A stretch of DNA of 64,000 nucleotides. Origin: Hyphobacterium sp. CCMP332. GTDB taxonomy: Bacteria; Pseudomonadota; Alphaproteobacteria; Caulobacterales; Maricaulaceae. The position numbers were made by a program, and so were the translations under genes. Below are positions 10,204-20,465 of the stretch, one piece after another. The stretch's first letter is position 1. The number at the start of each line of letters is the position of its first letter. A model generated the notes under the pieces. The model was not told the DNA's origin, searched no databases, and saw only the letters and a list, made by a program, of their open reading frames with translations. The DNA is taken from contig NZ_CP058669.1 in assembly GCF_014323565.1 (NCBI RefSeq), positions 1,329,501 to 1,393,500 of the forward strand, written 5' to 3'.

Positions 10204-11230
10204 GTGAAATCGAGATTCCGGCGACCGGCACGCCGCCTTCTTCTGGCCGATCTGATCATCCTGCCATTGATCATGGTTGTTGCCTTTCTATGGCTCGCAC
10301 CTATCTGGAATTTCGCTGACCTTTACCGGCATCTTTGGCCCGTATGGGCGATCTCCGCGATGGTGGCTGTGGCAGTCATGGCCATGCTGAAGCGATGGTC
10401 GCACTCGCTATAGCGGCGATTCACCGGCTGGATTTTCGTGGCGGCGGTCACAGAATTGTGGCGCGGTCAGACCGGGCCCGACCTCACCTTTCCCAATGAT
10501 CCCGTCGTCCTGAGAATTGCCACGCACAATGTGTGGGGCCAGAATTTCGATCCGGAACACACCATCGATGTTCTTCAATCTCTGGATGCCGAGATGATTG
10601 GCCTGCAGGAAGCCTTCGGAAATTCGCGCGGCATTGAATCGGCCCTGCTGAAACCCACCCTTTCCGCGCCCGATGCGACCGTCACGCGACTCGGCTGGTC
10701 TCCCGTCTGGAAATCGTCGATTCCGGCTGTCTGGAATGGCGCGACACGGATTGGCCCGACAGCCGTTTTGCGCTCTGGCGCTGGGAAGTTCCGCGAACGG
10801 TGTGGGCCCGCATCCGCCTCGACAATGGCAGCGACGTCGTCGTTGTCGCAACACACATGACCTGGCCCAACCCGCTATCCGTGCAGAATGAACAACGCCG
10901 CAATCTGGCCGACCTCATCGCCCGCAGAGGCTGGGACAGTGTCATTCTCATTGGCGACTTCAACGCCGCCGCACCGTCCGTCGCGCTGACCGGATTGAAC
11001 GGGAAACCGGCCTGCAACGGCGGACTATCGGCCTTCCAACCTGGCCGTCGTCCAGAACCGTCAGCCGCCGCTTCGGCGTTGCGCTGCCAAATCTGCCGGG
11101 TCTGGTAGGTATTGACCATGTCTTCGCCAGCGAGGACTGGAACACGCTCGATACCGAGACGGGCCCCATGACCGGATCCGATCACCGACCGGTCATTGTC
11201 ACACTCATCCGGTCGGATACAGTCGACTAA
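10204..11230 (+). CDS. Membrane-anchored endonuclease/exonuclease/phosphatase family protein, frameshifted
   Basis: A GTG start at 10204 with GAGAGGAGT upstream opens a basic N-terminus (VKSRFRRPARR), then two predicted membrane helices (LLLADLIILPLIMVVAFLWL and WAISAMVAVAVMAML). After a break near 10400 the EEP domain begins: RIATHNVWGQNFDPEHTIDV, AEMIGLQEAFGN (metal-binding Glu). Later frames carry VVVVATHMTWPNPL, DSVILIGDFNAA (GDFN), GIDHVFA and GSDHRPVIVTLI (SDH catalytic motif). At least four breaks are needed. The family hydrolyses phosphodiesters (nucleases, sphingomyelinases, inositol phosphatases). Substrate unknown; the catalytic domain is probably periplasmic. The stop overlaps the ppiB stop. 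Confidence 0.75.
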
Positions 11231-11676
11231 GCGTCGACCAGTTTTGCCGAAATGATCTTGCCGGGATTGCGCGGCGGCTCACCTGGGCAGGGCGTCCACA
11301 TGTTCCATGCCGGAAATGACCTCGCCCCAGACCGTGTACTGGTTATCGAGATAGGGCACTTCATCAAGGCAGATGAAAACTGGCTGTCGGCGGAATTCGG
11401 ATCGGATGCCCGCGCCATGGACATCGTGCCTCGCACATGCGGCTCCGAATTGAATTCGGCGTCAATATTCTGGCCGGATCCGCCCATGCCATTCCCGTTA
11501 GGACACCCGCCCTGGGCGACAAAGCCGTCAATCACCCGGTGAAACGTCAGCCCGTCATAGAAGCCATCAGCTGCCAACTCGGATATCCGGGCGACGTGTT
11601 TGGGCGCGAGATCATCGCGTAACTTTATGACGACATCGCCGCCGTCGAGTTGAAAAACCAGATTTTGATCAGCCAT
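11227..11676 (-). CDS. ppiB: Cytoplasmic peptidyl-prolyl cis-trans isomerase, cyclophilin type
   Basis: A small cyclophilin (149 residues as read) without a signal sequence, catalysing proline isomerisation in the cytoplasm. It begins MADQNLVFQLDGGDVVIKL and carries FYDGLTFHRVIDGFVAQGGC, NGMGGSGQNIDAEFN and GTMSMARASDPNSADSQF, with the catalytic Arg in FHRVIDGF. After SQF the frame is wrong for about 35 residues and then correct again (EPPRNPGKIISAKLVDA). A lost T near 11367 and two lost G near 11286 sum to three, so the open frame hides the damage. It sits 6 bases downstream of a second, lipid-anchored cyclophilin. Confidence 0.88.
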   Translation of the reverse strand: MADQNLVFQLDGGDVVIKLRDDLAPKHVARISELAADGFYDGLTFHRVIDGFVAQGGCPNGNGMGGSGQNIDAEFNSEPHVRGTMSMARASDPNSADSQFSSALMKCPISITSTRSGARSFPAWNMWTPCPGEPPRNPGKIISAKLVDA

Positions 11677-11682
11677 TTGAAA

Positions 11683-12702
11683 TTACTCCGTAATACGAAC
11701 GGGAACGTCGACTTCACACACATCCGGTGCCTCGCCGCCCTCGCCCTGCGCCATCAACCAGTCGGCGAAAGCTTGTGAATTGGTATCCATCACCTTAACG
11801 GTGACCTGCCCATCGAAACCGGAATCCGATCCGACACGCATCGAACGAATCGTATCCGTGTAAACCCGATCCTGACCAGCAGTGCCTACGGCAATCGCAT
11901 CGACAGCATCCTGACCCGCGCGTACCCGGCCCCAAACCGTATATTGCGCATTCAGGTGTTCCGCATCGCCGCGTGTAATGTAGAACTGGCTGCCCGCACT
12001 GTTCGGGTCACTCGTCCGCGCCATGGAGGCCGCACCTTCGCAATGAAGGAGCCAGCTTTCCACCCGGCCGTCAGCGGTAATACTAGCCAAGGCTGCGGCT
12101 TGCGTGCCTGCGGGAAATCCGTTCCAGAAACCGGCACGGGCCATCGACGGATTGCTCCGCGGATTTATAACGCGATCCTGTGTTTCGAAAATCGGCGTCT
12201 CGTTCGGGTCACGGCGCATCGTGAATTCGCCGGGCACCCGGTCCATATCGGTCGAGTGCGCCGGATTGGTCCGGCTGCCACCGCCTTGCGCAACAAAGCC
12301 GTCAATCACGCGGTGCCAGACGAGAAAGTCATAGAACCGCTCATTGGCCAGCGTCGTCATGCGCTCGACATGTTGCGGCGCAAATTCCGGTGCCAGCTCC
12401 AGCACGATCATGCCGTGTTCGGTCTCGATATAGAGTAGATGATCCTGCTCGACCGTGCGCCAGACATCATCCGGAAAATCATAATCCGGCGCTTCGTCCG
12501 CGACAGCCATCGTGTCCGCTTCATCCTGAATCAGCGCCGCAAGCTGTGTTTCGGAACCCGCTTCGGTGGATTGAGAGGACTCTGCGGCCTCGCTCGCTGT
12601 CTCCGCGATATCCGCTTCCGCATTTGCAGCATTGTTTTCAGCGCAAGCACTTGCGGCCAATACGAGCGCGATCGCGCTCGACATCCAAACTCGTTTCATC
12701 AC
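11683..12702 (-). CDS. Lipoprotein cyclophilin-type peptidyl-prolyl isomerase
   Basis: An unbroken 339-residue cyclophilin with an export signal and lipobox (MKRVWMSSAIALVLAASAC), so it probably acts in the periplasm anchored to a membrane. An Ala/Glu/Ser-rich linker (residues about 25-70) precedes the domain: HLLYIETEHGMIVLELAPEF, FYDFLVWHRVIDGFVAQGGG, AASMARTSDPNSAGSQFYIT and LNAQYTVWGRV. Between HRVIDGF and SQFYIT is an insertion of about 45 residues that short cyclophilins lack. The second Met may be the true start. Its start overlaps the coaD stop by 4 bases (ATGA). Confidence 0.9.
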   Translation of the reverse strand: MMKRVWMSSAIALVLAASACAENNAANAEADIAETASEAAESSQSTEAGSETQLAALIQDEADTMAVADEAPDYDFPDDVWRTVEQDHLLYIETEHGMIVLELAPEFAPQHVERMTTLANERFYDFLVWHRVIDGFVAQGGGSRTNPAHSTDMDRVPGEFTMRRDPNETPIFETQDRVINPRSNPSMARAGFWNGFPAGTQAAALASITADGRVESWLLHCEGAASMARTSDPNSAGSQFYITRGDAEHLNAQYTVWGRVRAGQDAVDAIAVGTAGQDRVYTDTIRSMRVGSDSGFDGQVTVKVMDTNSQAFADWLMAQGEGGEAPDVCEVDVPVRITE

Positions 12703-13187
12703 GCAAACTTCTCCAGCAACATCTTCTTGACCGACGGCGACACAAACGCGCTGACATCGCCGCCCAGCCGGGCAATTTCCTTCACCAGTCGGGAGGCAAC
12801 CGCCTGGTGCCGCGGGTCCGCCATCAGGAAGACGGTTTCAATTTCCGAATTCAGACGCTGATTCATGCCAACCATCTGAAACTCATATTCGAAATCAGAG
12901 ACCGCACGCAGACCGCGAACAATACTGCTGGCCCCGATTTCTTCGGCAAAATGCATCAGCAATCCGTCAAAAGGCCGGACCTCAATTTCGGTATCTGTCT
13001 TCAGGGCATCGGCGACCGCCTCGACCATGGAGACACGCTCGGACAGCGAAAACAGCGGCCCTTGTCCTCATTGATCGCCACGCCGATCACCAGCTTGTCG
13101 ACCAGCTTCACCGCCCGGCCGATAATGTCGACATGGCCGTTGGTTATGGGGTCAAACGTCGGGATATAGCGCAATGCGCTTTGTCAT
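12699..13187 (-). CDS. coaD: Phosphopantetheine adenylyltransferase, frameshifted
   Basis: CoaD joins 4'-phosphopantetheine and ATP to give dephospho-CoA, the penultimate step of CoA synthesis. The start MTKRIALYP at 13187 is followed, after a 2-base loss (CCCGGGACG expected, CCCGACG seen), by TFDPITNGHVDIIGRA with the TxGH nucleotide-binding motif. A second break near 13058 (a lost C) precedes VEAVADALK. Then come FAEEIGASSIVRGLRAVSDF and EYEFQMVGMNQRLNSEIETV. The length of about 162 residues is normal. The start overlaps the gyrA stop (ATGA), so it is translated behind gyrA. Confidence 0.93.
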
Positions 13188-15959
13188 GCCTCGCCATCAC
13201 CTTCAGTTTCGGGGCCACCACCTTCGAGGTTTTCACCCTCGGCCTCGACTTCATCCTCGCCGCTATCGGCCACGCGGACAACCGAGACCACAGACTCCCG
13301 GCGCGCGGCGAGCAGCGTCACGCCCTTGGTCGCCCGTCCGGCAATCCGCACCGTATCCAGCGGGAAGCGGATCAATTGACCGCCATCGGTGACCGCCATG
13401 ATCTGATCGGCATCTTCAACGGTAAAGCTGGCTGCCAGAGGCACGCCGCGTGACAAATCATGTGCGGCAACGCCCTGCCCGCCGCGATTCATCACCCGGT
13501 ATTCATACCCGGAGGAGCGTTTTCCGAAGCCATCTGATGCAACGGTCAACACGAATTGCTCCGCCCCACCGAGCTCTGCAATCCGCTCGGACGAAAGCGC
13601 GGCATCCTCGCCCTCTTCGAGGGAAATTTCATCAATCTCTTCAGATTCATCAGCCCCGGACACGGCGCGCCGCATGGCCGCCGCATGCTCAGGTAAGCCC
13701 GCGCTTCTTCGGTCGTGACGCTGACATGGTGCAGCACCGCCATCGAGATCACATGATCATCCTTGCCCAGACGCACACCGCGGACGCCAATGGAATTCCG
13801 GCCACGGAAGACGCGAACGTCGGTGGCCGCAAAACGTATGGCCCGGCCTTTCCGCGTGGTCAGCAAGACATCATCTGCCTCCATGCACAGACGCACATCG
13901 ACGATGCGATCTTCGCCTTCCAGCTTCATCGCGATCTTGCCATTGCGGTTGACCTGGACAAAGTCGGACAGCTTGTTGCGGCGCACGGTGCCCGAAGCGG
14001 TCGCAAACATGACGTCCAGTTTTCCCACTCGGACTCGTCTTCAGGCAGCGCCATCACCGAGGTAATGGTGACATCCTCGCCCAGCGGAAGATGTTCACCA
14101 GAGCCTTGCCGCGTGTGTTTGGCGCGCCGATCGGCAGGCGCCACGTCTTTGATTTATAAACCATTCCATCGGAGGAGAAGAATAGCAGCGGAGCATGCGT
14201 GCTCGCGACAAACAGGGTCGCGACGAAATCCTCGTCCTTCATGGACATTCCGGAGCGCCCTTTGCCACCACGGCGTTGCGCCCGGTAGTCCGACAACGGC
14301 GTCCGTTTGACGTAGCCGGCATGCGTGACCGTCACGACCATATCCTCGCGCGCGATCAGATCTTCGTCTTCGACTTCCAGCTCGACGTCCAGAATGGCGG
14401 TCCGTCGCGGAACCGCGAACTGGTCCCGGGCTTCCAGCAACTCACTCTTGATGATCTCCTGCACGCGCGAGCGTGAGCTGAGGATGTCAAGAAGATCCTT
14501 GATCTTCTCGGCCAGCCCTTGGCTTCATCGCCCAATTCCTCGGCCCAGAGCCGTCAGGCGGGCCAGACGCAGATCCATGATGGCCTGGGCCTGCTCCAGC
14601 GTCAGACGAAGCGTCTGACCGTCAGAAAGAACGGACCTTGGGTCGGCCACCAGCGCCACAAGTGACGCCACTTCCTGGGCCGGCCGGTCGCGATCCATCA
14701 GCTGTTCGCGAGCCGTCGCCGGGTTCGGGGCCTTGCGGATCGTGGCAATGACTTCGTCGATATTGGCAACGGCAAGCGCAAGACCGACAATAACATGAGC
14801 GCGATCCCGCGCCTTCTTCAGATCATGCCGGGCCCGGCGCGCCACGACCTCCTCGCGGGATCGCAGGAAGGTCTCCAGATAGCCCCGCATCCCCATAAGA
14901 ACAGGACGGCCGCCGACCAGCGACAACATGTTCACGCCAAAATTCTGCTGCATCGGTGACCAGCGGTAGAGCTGGTTCAGGATGACTTCCGCATTGGCGT
15001 CCTTTTTCAGCTCGATATAGACGCGCATGCCGGTGCGGTTGGATTCATCACGCAAATCGGAAATGCCTTCGATACGCTTGTCGCGCACCAGCTCGGCAAT
15101 TTTCTCGATCATGTTGGCCTTGTTCACCTGATAGGAATGGCCGTGACGATGATCGCCTGGCGATCCTTACGCACGTCTTCAATATTCGTGCTGGCCCGCA
15201 TGATCACTGATCCGCGCCCCGTCGACAGACCCGCGCGCGCGCCTGTCCGGCCCACAATTTGAGCACCGGTCGGAAAATCCGGTCCCGGCACAATGTCCAG
15301 AAGCTCGGCGTCCGTGACCTCCGGATTTTCCAGCAGGGTCACGGTGGCATCAATGATTTCGCCCAGATTGTGCGGCGGAATATTGGTCGCCATGCCGACC
15401 GCGATACCGCCGCCGCCATTGACCAGCAAATTCGGATAGCGCGAGGGAGCACGACCGGCTCGCTTTCCGAACCGTCATAGTTTTCGGCAAAATCCACGGT
15501 GGACTTGTCGATATCCGCCAGCAGCGCTTCGGCCGGCTTGTCCATGCGCACTTCGGTGTAACGCATGGCGGCCGGTGGGTCGCCATCGACCGAGCCGAAA
15601 TTGCCCTGACCGTCGAGCAGCGGCAGGCCCATCGAGAAGTCCTGCGCCATCCGCGCCAGCGCATCATAGACCGCCTGATCACCATGAGGGTGATACTTAC
15701 CGATCACGTCACCGACGACACGCGCCGATTTCCGGTATTGCTTGTCGTGCGTATAGCCCTGTTCGTGCATCGACCAGAGAATGCGCCGGTGGACAGGTTT
15801 CAACCCGTCGCGCGCATCGGGAATCGCCCGGCTGACGATCACGCTCATCGCGTAATCGAGATAGGAAGATTTCATCTCCTCTTCGATGGAGATGGAGGTC
15901 ACACCGCTCTCGAAAGGCGGAGTTTCGTCCGAGACGGGCGGTTCGTTTTCGTCGTTCAA
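13184..15959 (-). CDS. gyrA: DNA gyrase subunit A, frameshifted
   Basis: GyrA is the DNA-cleaving subunit of the A2B2 gyrase that introduces negative supercoils. It starts [17 protein letters not shown] and shows [20 protein letters not shown] and [20 protein letters not shown]. The catalytic tyrosine is Y134 in AMRYTEVRM, followed by [20 protein letters not shown]. The C-terminal pinwheel holds the GyrA box QRRGGKG, and the tail is very acidic. Six frame changes occur near 15453, 15131, 14520, 14095, 14022 and 13680; the first two are clearly a lost C in CCCC and a lost T in TT. The rejoined length of about 925 residues fits alphaproteobacterial GyrA. Residue 95 (E. coli 83) is Gln rather than Ser. 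Confidence 0.95.
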
Positions 15960-16241
15960 AGCGACTTCTCCGGTCTTTCAGACACAACCGCCCGGATGGG
16001 CAATCATGGATAGGCACCGGCTCAGGAATCACCGGCAATAGATGTCGGTCAGCCTATCGTCTGCAGGGGTAATTATCAAACATCGAAGGCCGCCCGGACA
16101 CAGGCAGGGAAATTCAAAATATCACCCTCAACTTGACGCCGGCTGCGCCGGCGCGTCCGCGTGGCTTCGGGTCAGGAACCGGTGAGCGGCACGAATGGAC
16201 AACAACCACCAGGCAAGCGATCAGCGCGAAAGCCGGGCCGT

Positions 16242-16998
16242 CTATTCGTCTTCGTTAGCCAGCTGCCGTGTTCCGAGAGTGACGGCCAGCAATGCGCGAT
16301 TGCGCTCGATGTTCTGCTCGACCTGCCGCTGCGCTTGGCCAGACAATTCGCGGCTTCAGCCATTCGTTCTCGGGCATTGGCGCTTCATTCGACGCTGCGA
16401 TGAAAACGCTGTCCGATGCAGAGCAGACCCACCACGGAGAATACTCTCCGGAAAAGGTCTCGCCATCCTCCTGCAAGCGGTCCAGCGCGGCTTGCATCCT
16501 ACTAACGTTTTCGAAAGCGGCACCGTCATCCGAGATATTCATATAGGCGGCAACATCGCCACCCGCCATGTCCGAAATGATCGCCACCGCATTGGTGGCC
16601 GACGAATCCAGACAGCGCATCGCATCATAGAGTGTCCGTGCGCGAGCGAGGAAAAACATAGACCGCCTGATCCGGATCGAAAGATGCATAGCGCCGGGCG
16701 GCCTCGAACAGATAGGCCGACGGAATGCTGTCCCGCGCCTCATAGAGCTGCTCTGCGATCTCCCGGTCGCGGGTCCGGGCTTCACCGCGTAAAACGCCCA
16801 TTTCGCCGAGCACTTCGCCCCAGGCCCCATCGCCGACCACAAAATGCGTCGTGCTGCCGTCGGCCAGTTCGACCTGGGTCAGGTGGGGTTACGCGCGCCG
16901 CCGATCCCCAGCTGAGCGGAGGCCAGACCGGCAAAGGCTGCGGCGGCCATAAGGCCGCCTATAAACTGGAACACTTGATCAAAACGGTATCTCGTCAT
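16242..16998 (-). CDS. Exported protein of unknown function, frameshifted
   Basis: The N-terminus has a hydrophobic export-like segment ([20 protein letters not shown]). A possible ATG lies at 16998 inside the end of ssb; a GTG or ATG a little downstream is equally possible. Later frames carry [57 protein letters not shown] and [20 protein letters not shown]. The end is [20 protein letters not shown]...ANEDE. At least three breaks. The last 50 residues look like an amphipathic, possibly coiled helix. I do not recognise the family. It follows ssb and may be co-transcribed. Confidence 0.55.
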
Positions 16999-17451
16999 CC
17001 ATGTCATCGTTCCGGAAACTGTCGCGGTTATCGGACACCTGCCCGCCGCCACCGGATTGATTGCTGGCGCGATCATAACCGCCACCGCCGGCATTGTCGC
17101 CCCGGCTGTCCAGCATTTGCAACTCGCCGCGGAACCGCTGCAACACAACCTCGGTTGTATATTTGTCATTTCCATCGCGATCCTGCCATTTACGCGTCTG
17201 AAGCTGGCCCTCGATATAGACCTTGGAGCCCTTCTTCAGATAATTCTCCGCAACCTTGGACAGGTTCTCATTGAAAATCACCACGTTATGCCATTCGGTT
17301 TTTCCTTGCGCTCGCCGGAATTTTTGTCCCGCCAGCTCTCCGACGTCGCGATCCGAAGATTGCAAACCGGGTCTCCGGAATTCAATCGGCGTATTTCCGG
17401 ATCTGCTCCGAGATTGCCCACAAGTATGACCTTATTGACGCTGCCCGCCAT
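16979..17451 (-). CDS. ssb: Single-stranded DNA-binding protein, frameshifted
   Basis: SSB coats single-stranded DNA and recruits repair and replication proteins through its C-terminal tip. It starts [20 protein letters not shown] at 17451 with GGGGAT upstream. The OB fold continues [40 protein letters not shown] and [20 protein letters not shown] Gly/Asn-rich linker ends in the conserved tip [10 protein letters not shown] single break near 17290 is explained by AAAAAA read as AAAAA. It is divergent from uvrA with an SOS box between them, so both are likely DNA-damage inducible. Confidence 0.95.
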
Positions 17452-17507
17452 ATCCCCATCTTCCTCTGTCTGCTCAAGTCCATCCCAACGGTGGACCGGA
17501 GATAAAT

Positions 17508-17522
17508 GTTCACATAATGTTC
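17508..17522. promoter_or_regulatory. LexA (SOS) box, alphaproteobacterial type
   Basis: GTTCACATAATGTTC is an exact match to the alphaproteobacterial LexA operator GTTC-N7-GTTC. It lies in the 125-base divergent region between ssb (start 17451, minus) and uvrA (start 17577, plus), 54 bases upstream of uvrA. Both genes belong to the SOS regulon in this class, so LexA repression of both from one operator is likely. Confidence 0.85.
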
Positions 17523-17576
17523 CCGCAGTCAAATGCGTGATTCCCCGCAGTTGAACGCACCACGAGGCCGAAGTCC

Positions 17577-20465
17577 ATGTCCGATCCCATGAAGTATATC
17601 CGCGTTCAGGGCGCGCGCGAACACAATCTCAAGGATGTTTCGCTTGAGATTCCGCGCGACCAGCTGATTGTCTTCACTGGACTTTCCGGGTCTGGCAAAT
17701 CCTCCCTCGCCTTCGATACCATCTATGCCGAAGGCCAGCGCAGATATGTGGAAAGCCTGTCTGCCTATGCGCGGCAATTCCTCGAATTGATGTCCAAGCC
17801 GGATGTGGATTCGATCGAGGGCCTGTCACCGGCCATTTCCATCGAGCAGAAGACAACGTCGAAAAACCCGCGCTCGACGGTCGCCACCGTCACCGAAATA
17901 TACGACTATATGCGGCTCTTGTGGGCGCGGGTGGGCGTGCCCTACTCGCCCGCCACCGGCCTGCCGATTGAAAGTCAGACCGTCAGCCAGATGGTGGACC
18001 GGCTGATGTCGCTCGACGAGGGCACGAGACTCTATCTGCTGGCGCCTGCCGTCCGGGGCCGCAAGGGTGAGTACCGCAAGGAATTTGCGAACTGGCTGAA
18101 GGCGGGTTTCCAGCGCGTCAAGGTCAATGGCGAATTCCATTCGCTGGAAGAACCCCCGGTGCTGGACAAGAAATTCAAGCATGACATCGATGTGGTCGTG
18201 GACCGCGTCATCATCCGGGAGGGTTCGGAGCAGCGCTTTGCAGAATCGCTTGAAGCCGCTCTGAAGATCGCCGATGGCATTGCCATTGCGGAATTTGCCG
18301 ACAAGGCCGAGGGCGAAGACGAACCGCGCCGCATCATTTTTTCCGAGAAATTCGCCTGTCCGGAATCCGGCTTTACCATCGAGGAAATCGAACCGCGTCT
18401 GTTTTCGTTCAACAATCCGTTCGGGGCCTGTCCGGCCTGCGACGGGCTGGGCCAGTCGCTGAAATTTGACGAGCATCTGGTCGTGCCGGATCGCGGCAAG
18501 AGCCTGATGGATGGGGCGATTGCGCCCTGGAGCCGGACCACGTCCCGGCTTTACCAGCAAACCCTCACCGCGCTGGCCGAGCATTTTGGCGCCTCCATGG
18601 TGGAGCCATGGCGCGACCTGCTGGAGGATTTCAAGCAGGTCGTACTCTACGGCACGAAGGAGAAGATCAAATTCACGTATGAGGATGGCTTGCGGACGTT
18701 CGAAACGACCAAGTCGTTTGAAGGCGTCGTCCCCAATCTGGAACGCCGCTGGCGCGAGACGGACTCCAACTGGGTCCGCGATGACCTGGCCCGCTTCCAG
18801 TCGGCTCAACCCTGTGAAACCTGCGGCGGCAAGCGCCTGAAGCCCGAAGCCCTCGCCGTCAAGATCGGCAAGCTCGACATTTCCGAAGCCAGCCACAAAT
18901 CCATTCGCCTTGCGGCCGACTGGTTTGACTCCGTGGCCGAAAATTTCACGCCACGTGAAAGGGCGATTGCCGAACGCATCCTGAAGGAAATCCGCGAACG
19001 CTTGCGGTTTCTCGTCGATGTCGGCCTTGACTATCTCACCCTCGACCGGGCGTCCGGCACGCTGTCCGGCGGTGAAAGTCAGCGTATCCGCCTCGCCTCG
19101 CAAATCGGCTCAGGCCTGACTGGCGTGCTCTATGTTCTGGATGAACCGTCCATCGGCCTGCACCAGCGTGACAATTCCCGGCTTCTGGAATCGCTGCGCG
19201 GCCTGCGCGATCTCGGCAATACGGTGATTGTCGTCGAACATGACGAGGAAGCCATTCTGACCGCCGATCACGTGGTCGATCTCGGACCGTTCGCCGGCGT
19301 TCATGGCGGCGAAATCATTGCCTCGGGCAAGCCTGAAGAGATCAAGGCCAACCCCAAAAGCCTCACCGGACAATACTTGTCCGGGGTGAAGGAAATCGCC
19401 ATCCCCGACACGCGCCGCAAGCCCAGGAAGGGCCGCAAGATCGTGGTTGAAGGCGCGACCGGCAATAATCTGAAAAACGTCACCGCCGAATTTCCGCTGG
19501 GGATATTCGTCTGCGTGACCGGCGTATCCGGCGGCGGCAAGTCCACCCTGACCATCGAGACACTCTACAAGGCCGCAGCCCGCAAGCTGAACAAGGCCCA
19601 GAATGTTCCGGCCCCGTATGAACGGATCAAGGGGCTCGAATTTCTCGACAAGATCATTGATATCGACCAGTCGCCGATTGGCCGCACGCCGCGCTCCAAT
19701 CCGGCCACTTATACCGGGGCTTTCACCCCGATCCGCGAATGGTTTGCCGGCCTGCCGGAATCCAAGGCGCGGGGTTACAAACCCGGACGCTTTTCCTTCA
19801 ATGTGAAGGGTGGCCGCTGTGAAGCCTGTCAGGGCGACGGGGTCGTGAAGATCGAGATGCACTTCCTGCCGGACGTCTTCGTGCCTTGCGATGTCTGCCA
19901 CGGCGCACGTTTCAACCGCGAAACGCTGGAAGTCACCTTCAAGGGCAAGTCCATTGCCGATGTGCTGGATATGACGGTTGAGGAAGGCGCAGACTTCTTC
20001 AAGGCCGTGCCCGCCGTGCGCGACAAGATGGAGACACTCAAGCGCGTGGGGCTTGGCTATATCAAGATCGGCCAGCCCGCCACCCAGCTGTCCGGCGGCG
20101 AGGCGCAGCGTGTGAAATTGTCGAAGGAGCTGTCAAAACGCGCCACCGGCAAGACGCTCTACATCCTCGACGAGCCCACCACGGGTCTTCATTTCGAGGA
20201 CGTCAACAAACTCCTCGAAGTCCTTCACGAACTGGTGGAGACCGGAAACTCGGTTCTGGTCATCGAGCACAATCTCGACGTCATCAAGACCGCCGACTGG
20301 CTGATTGATCTGGGGCCGGAAGGCGGCGATGGCGGCGGCGAAATCGTTGCCGCCGGCACGCCGGAACAGGTCGCCAGCGTCGAGGCCAGCTGGACCGGGC
20401 GGTATCTCAAACCGATGCTGGAACGCGATATCGCACGCAAGAAAGACCGCAAGAAGAGCGCCTGA
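17577..20465 (+). CDS. uvrA: UvrABC system protein A
   Basis: UvrA is the dimeric damage-sensing ATPase of nucleotide excision repair and loads UvrB. The protein of 962 residues is full length and unbroken. It has two ABC modules: Walker [15 protein letters not shown] near the N-terminus with signature [18 protein letters not shown], and a second Walker [11 protein letters not shown] with signature [15 protein letters not shown] and [13 protein letters not shown]. Zinc-binding Cys pairs are seen in [30 protein letters not shown] and CDVCHGARF. The start [20 protein letters not shown] fits the family. A LexA box lies upstream. It ends one base before the stop of the convergent membrane protein gene. 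Confidence 0.98.
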   Translation: MSDPMKYIRVQGAREHNLKDVSLEIPRDQLIVFTGLSGSGKSSLAFDTIYAEGQRRYVESLSAYARQFLELMSKPDVDSIEGLSPAISIEQKTTSKNPRSTVATVTEIYDYMRLLWARVGVPYSPATGLPIESQTVSQMVDRLMSLDEGTRLYLLAPAVRGRKGEYRKEFANWLKAGFQRVKVNGEFHSLEEPPVLDKKFKHDIDVVVDRVIIREGSEQRFAESLEAALKIADGIAIAEFADKAEGEDEPRRIIFSEKFACPESGFTIEEIEPRLFSFNNPFGACPACDGLGQSLKFDEHLVVPDRGKSLMDGAIAPWSRTTSRLYQQTLTALAEHFGASMVEPWRDLLEDFKQVVLYGTKEKIKFTYEDGLRTFETTKSFEGVVPNLERRWRETDSNWVRDDLARFQSAQPCETCGGKRLKPEALAVKIGKLDISEASHKSIRLAADWFDSVAENFTPRERAIAERILKEIRERLRFLVDVGLDYLTLDRASGTLSGGESQRIRLASQIGSGLTGVLYVLDEPSIGLHQRDNSRLLESLRGLRDLGNTVIVVEHDEEAILTADHVVDLGPFAGVHGGEIIASGKPEEIKANPKSLTGQYLSGVKEIAIPDTRRKPRKGRKIVVEGATGNNLKNVTAEFPLGIFVCVTGVSGGGKSTLTIETLYKAAARKLNKAQNVPAPYERIKGLEFLDKIIDIDQSPIGRTPRSNPATYTGAFTPIREWFAGLPESKARGYKPGRFSFNVKGGRCEACQGDGVVKIEMHFLPDVFVPCDVCHGARFNRETLEVTFKGKSIADVLDMTVEEGADFFKAVPAVRDKMETLKRVGLGYIKIGQPATQLSGGEAQRVKLSKELSKRATGKTLYILDEPTTGLHFEDVNKLLEVLHELVETGNSVLVIEHNLDVIKTADWLIDLGPEGGDGGGEIVAAGTPEQVASVEASWTGRYLKPMLERDIARKKDRKKSA

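Noticed and set aside
17826-19103. Long minus-strand frame (425 codons) opposite uvrA
   Set aside because: It is the shadow of uvrA in a GC-rich genome; uvrA carries all motifs and no homology is visible in the shadow.
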